DNA of 64,000 bases from Ziziphus jujuba (lineage: Eukaryota > Streptophyta > Magnoliopsida > Rosales > Rhamnaceae): NCBI RefSeq assembly GCF_031755915.1, contig NC_083383.1, forward strand, positions 25,460,501 to 25,524,500. Reading direction: 5' to 3'. Shown one piece after another: positions 61,334-64,000 of the stretch. The position numbers were made by a program, and so were the translations under genes. Each line of letters begins with the position of its first letter. Position 1 is the first letter of the stretch. The notes beneath the pieces were generated by a model. It had not been told where the DNA came from. It worked only from the letters and a program-made list of their open reading frames with translations, and searched no databases.

Positions 61334-61627
61334 AATAATAATAATAATCAGGTTCGAAGCCATTATACCTAGAACATCAACAAATGTTCGACCATTCGTG
61401 AAACGACCAGTCGTACCCTGTGGGAAGTCGATGCCATAGGGCCTGTAATTAGCCCTGGCAAGAGTAACTATCCTATTGTTGTTTCCATTGTCAACCAATG
61501 AGTCTCCAAAAATGAAGAAGCATGGCACTTGAGCCTGATCACCCGGTAGTCGTGGTTGCGAGCAAGCTTTGGCACACAATAAAAACCAAACAAAAATTAT
61601 TGGTGACACCAAATCGATAAGCCTCAT
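58810..61627 (-). CDS. GDSL esterase/lipase, secreted, 5 exons
   Basis: Minus-strand exons 61627-61369, 61178-61054, 60889-60641, 59925-59667 and 59033-58810 have GT-AG borders and join in frame to 371 residues. It is an SGNH hydrolase of the plant GDSL family with a likely signal peptide (residues 1-22, hydrophobic). Motifs: FGDSLVDNGNN with Ser43, GVNYAS with Gly110, GSNDYLNNY with Asn175, and DAFHP with Asp335 and His338. Exon phases match those of the convergent gene at 55265-57857, so the two share an ancestor. The inverted tail-to-tail layout and moderate protein similarity suggest an old duplication with inversion rather than a fresh tandem copy. Intron 3 carries a MITE and intron 1 a CAA microsatellite. 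The substrate is unknown. Confidence 0.95.
59129..59170. repeat. Poly-A and (AAAAAG)n run in intron 4
   Basis: About 26 A followed by GAAAAA units, within intron 4 of the minus-strand GDSL gene. Confidence 0.9.
59976..60397. mobile_element. MITE with long terminal inverted repeats in intron 3
   Basis: The left end (TTCACTTTAGTACTTTATAG, then GTTGTATTTT and TTAAATTTAAAAT) matches the complement of the right end (TGCACTTTAGTACGTTTTAG and onward) over about 75 bp. No ORF, about 420 bp. The ends resemble Mutator-like MITEs. It lies wholly inside intron 3 of the GDSL gene, away from the splice sites. Target duplication not established. Confidence 0.7.
61286..61350. repeat. (CAA)n-(TAA)n microsatellite in intron 1
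   Basis: About 15 CAA units followed by about six ATA units. The valine run in the minus-strand frame here is intron read-through, not protein. Confidence 0.95.
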
Positions 61628-61679
61628 TTTTATTTTTTTCTATACTAAATATTAGTATTATTGCTTTAGCCTCTCTCAA

Positions 61680-61685
61680 TATATA
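61680..61685 (-). promoter_or_regulatory. Likely TATA box of the minus-strand GDSL gene
   Basis: The minus strand reads ACTATATATTG about 53 bp before the ATG at 61627, followed by a CT-rich stretch (on the plus strand CTCTCTC precedes it). This implies a very short leader. Confidence 0.45.
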
Positions 61686-61877
61686 GTTGTGGCTGAGGGT
61701 TAGGGAGGGATTCAAATTTATAGTGATTCTTGGTTGGTTGGTCTATTGCAATGTAATAATAGGATTCATGTGGTACGGAAGTGGCCCCAAGGCTTTTAGG
61801 TGGGCGTCATGTACTTAAACGTGTTGAAGCTGATTGGCTACTTTTACACCGTAACAGCGGTGATGAAGGAGGGAGTA

Positions 61878-61888
61878 TCACGTGACGT
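61878..61888. promoter_or_regulatory. G-box/ACGT element upstream of the minus-strand GDSL gene
   Basis: TCACGTGACGT lies about 250 bp before the ATG, with a plus-facing TATAAAAG just after it (61889-61896). Two ACGT cores together resemble abscisic-acid or light response elements. Function is inference. Confidence 0.4.
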
Positions 61889-61899
61889 ATAAAAGGTAC

Positions 61900-62445
61900 A
61901 ACATCCTCCATTATATATCCACACACACACATACATACATACTATGTTAAATTCTTATTAAGTGGATTCGATGGCAGTAAAAGTAAGACATTTTTTATTA
62001 ACATTTGAGTGCTTTACTGGACTGATATAAAATATTCATATATATATGTTAGTAGGTTACTACATATATATATGGAATGTATATATAAAAGTGAAGCCTA
62101 AGAACCCCAATGGTTACCAGGCGAGGAAAAGGTGGGAGCACTTTAAGTTACAGTAGGAACGAAAGAAGGCAATAAAGGATGGCATTATTTTTCCACCCCT
62201 ACCAGAGTTGGTTCTTACCTCTGCTTATGATACTATTGATAAAAATCTAGTTGGCAAATTATTTGTAATATTTGATACCAATCCAAGAAATAACGGAAAT
62301 TTTATAATTTTATTTGTAAGGTTAAATATATTTTTATTTGCATATGAATGAAATAAATTTTTTTTTCTTATATCTACCTAAAAATATGATATGTTTTTAA
62401 ATAATAATCTAAAAATTAATGCATTTACAACAACAATATTTATAG
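61900..62445. other. AT-rich spacer
   Basis: CA and CATA microsatellite at 61921-61942. No gene recognised. Confidence 0.45.
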
Positions 62446-63270
62446 GAATATGTGTTGGAGTTTGGTGTGGTTTTGAGTTCACTTGGCCAAGAGTATTGTA
62501 TTTAAGGTGTTAGTCTTATGCAAAACTTTTAATCCTATTTTTGGTTTGATGTTTAGGTGATTCTTGTTTTTATTTTTGATATGGTGATATTGAGGTTTAT
62601 TAAGATTTTTGTTTGGAAGGAAGAAGAAGAAAAGAAGATGTTATGAGTAGGCCACACAAACTAGACAGTACACTAATATTTTTTTTTTTTTCATTTCTTT
62701 GTTGTATTATATTGGTATAACTTGGCTCACACATGTGTAATGTGTGTGAGACCAAATAAAATCGTTAAAATTCAAAAAAATACAAATTTCCCACCTAATA
62801 ATCTGATACAAAACCTTTCAATCGCCACCTCATATGTGACTGTACAAATATGACAAAGGTTGATGAGATTTTGAACTTCAAAAAACGGTCTCAACCAAAT
62901 CAGGTAATGCTATTTTGACCTGATAAAAGGCTGGGATATATTCATCTAAATTATTTGATTTTTGAAATGTGGCATCTTGAAATATTTAGAATGAAATTTG
63001 GAGAAGACCAGATCCAAAAGAATTGGGTAGGGCCTCCAATTCGTCTTAAACCCGTGGACCATAACTGTTGGACATCTCTGTAGTTATGCCAACTTGCAAC
63101 CTGCATATCTTAGGCTTTCCAAGTCCTTTTTTAGTCATTTTTTTTGTTGCTATATTTTCTTTTACAAGTCTATTAAAACATATCAAAAATTCATAATTTG
63201 GTTCAAACATCACAAAATGCGCCAGCCCTCATAATGGACCAATGTGTTGGAAACACAATTTCCAACACAT
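62446..63270. mobile_element. Possible element bounded by TATGTGTTGGA inverted ends
   Basis: GGAATATGTGTTGGAG at 62446 matches the complement of the sequence ending near 63273 (GGATATGTGTTGGAA). The right end also forms a perfect hairpin by itself: ATGTGTTGGAAA (63242-63253), loop CACAA, TTTCCAACACAT (63259-63270). Inside are another hairpin (CTCACACA and TGTGTGAG near 62727-62751) and no ORF. Class uncertain. Confidence 0.35.
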
Positions 63271-63384
63271 ATCCATTTTACAAAACAAAATTAATAACCA
63301 ACAAGAGACAGCTTCTAAGATAAATACAACAAAATTTAGGCATTCAAAAGATATTAAAAAGATCATAAAACATAGATATAAATA

Positions 63385-64000
63385 TTGTTTGAGCATGGAA
63401 AGAATTTTGGCTTGTTTTGCTGTATTTGCCACTAGCTTTGTTGTATTTTGTTGGTTTGGCATTTTCTCTTTGTTCCAATCAAGGGCAACATATGGGAGTC
63501 ATAATTAATCCTATTTGGCATCCTAAATGGCATATGGGAGCTGATTTGGAGACTTTACAAGTTGAAAAATGGTCAAAGATAGTTTTTGGTCAAACAAGTC
63601 AACTAATTTCCTAATTTGAATTTGACTTTTTGTTTTAGGAAACAATCTTTTATTTTGGTTTTTATTTGTTTATTTGCTGGAAAAATCAGCTTAGAGAAGT
63701 TAGAATTTTATTATTTTGATTGTAAATTCATTAATTTTTTTTTCAAAATTAAGGAATTAATTAACACAATTAAATTAGGAAAGGGTGCGAAATTAGGCAA
63801 TTTCTTAATTTGATTCTATGTTGACCAAAATTTTCTAATATTTTTGGGGTTTTATTTTGTTCATTCAAAGCCTATTTAAAAGCTTATTTTCAATGAGAAA
63901 TCAGCTAACATATTTTATAGAAAATTATTTGTGAGAAAGAATTCTCTTTGCTCTCTTTGAACACCTAAAATACCATTAGAGAGTGAGTGTTTTAATTTGA
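63385..64000 (+). repeat. Partial LTR of the non-autonomous Ty3 family
   Basis: It aligns with about 1335-1970 of the LTR at 1000-2150. Shared phrases include TTTTCTCTTTGTT, TTTGGCATCCTA and the leader-type end GAACACCTAAAATACCATTAG. It is cut by the window end, and its first third is missing or unrecognisable. Confidence 0.75.

Noticed and set aside
61277..61368. Polyvaline extension of the first exon of the minus-strand GDSL gene
   Set aside because: It is translation through intron 1 across the CAA microsatellite; a GT donor at 61368-61367 and in-frame joining to the next exon show the true border.
1..64000. CRISPR arrays, bacterial operons, rRNA or tRNA genes
   Set aside because: None were seen. 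Tandem repeats here are microsatellites, minisatellites or parts of transposable elements.

Overview
This window is nuclear DNA of a flowering plant, most likely a eudicot. It has intron-containing genes of plant type, AT-rich intergenic DNA and many nested Ty3/gypsy LTR retrotransposons. No bacterial operons, rRNA or tRNA genes or CRISPR arrays were seen. Only two ordinary host genes were recognised. They are a convergent pair of GDSL-type esterase/lipase genes at 55265-57857 (+) and 58810-61627 (-), each with five exons that join in frame and carry complete catalytic blocks.

Regions 1-22.3 kb and 53.5-55.2 kb are old repeat remnants and AT-rich spacer. Positions 1-2150 are the 3' part of a non-autonomous Ty3 element. 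A minus-strand Ty3 relic of the Tekay type follows, with its RNase H region at 2.5-2.8 kb, gag-protease at 3.8-5.0 kb and LTR at 5.17-8.03 kb. Then come an LTR remnant of the non-autonomous family (8.47-9.6 kb), tandem repeats, a further decayed LTR (13.2-14.6 kb), a foldback DNA element (15.2-17.2 kb), MITE-like elements and an unassigned GC-richer block (20.0-21.4 kb).

From 21.4 to 53.4 kb the window is a nest. One old minus-strand Ty3 element is split into five pieces by four plus-strand insertions, all within its gag/protease region and all with matching target-site duplications. These are: (1) a non-autonomous element at 22619-28934 with a mosaic single-frame ORF; (2) a solo 3-kb LTR at 29212-32202; (3) a complete, apparently intact Tekay-type chromovirus at 32285-43112 with a 1524-residue Gag-Pol; (4) an element at 43420-53229 with almost identical LTRs whose interior is a scrambled chimera of integrase, gag, protease and chromodomain pieces. 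The fourth cannot encode its own machinery and was presumably mobilised in trans, perhaps by an element like the third.

The most interesting signals are RNA-level structures in these elements. A 61-nt exon-like cassette in every 3-kb LTR has two nested stems whose sequences differ between LTR A and the other four while base pairing is kept. A second small hairpin with a GAGGAC core sits just before the polypurine tract in two different Ty3 lineages, and its stem also covaries. LTR starts carry a dense W-box cluster and twin G-boxes, suggesting stress-linked transcription. All coordinates and difference counts were read by eye.
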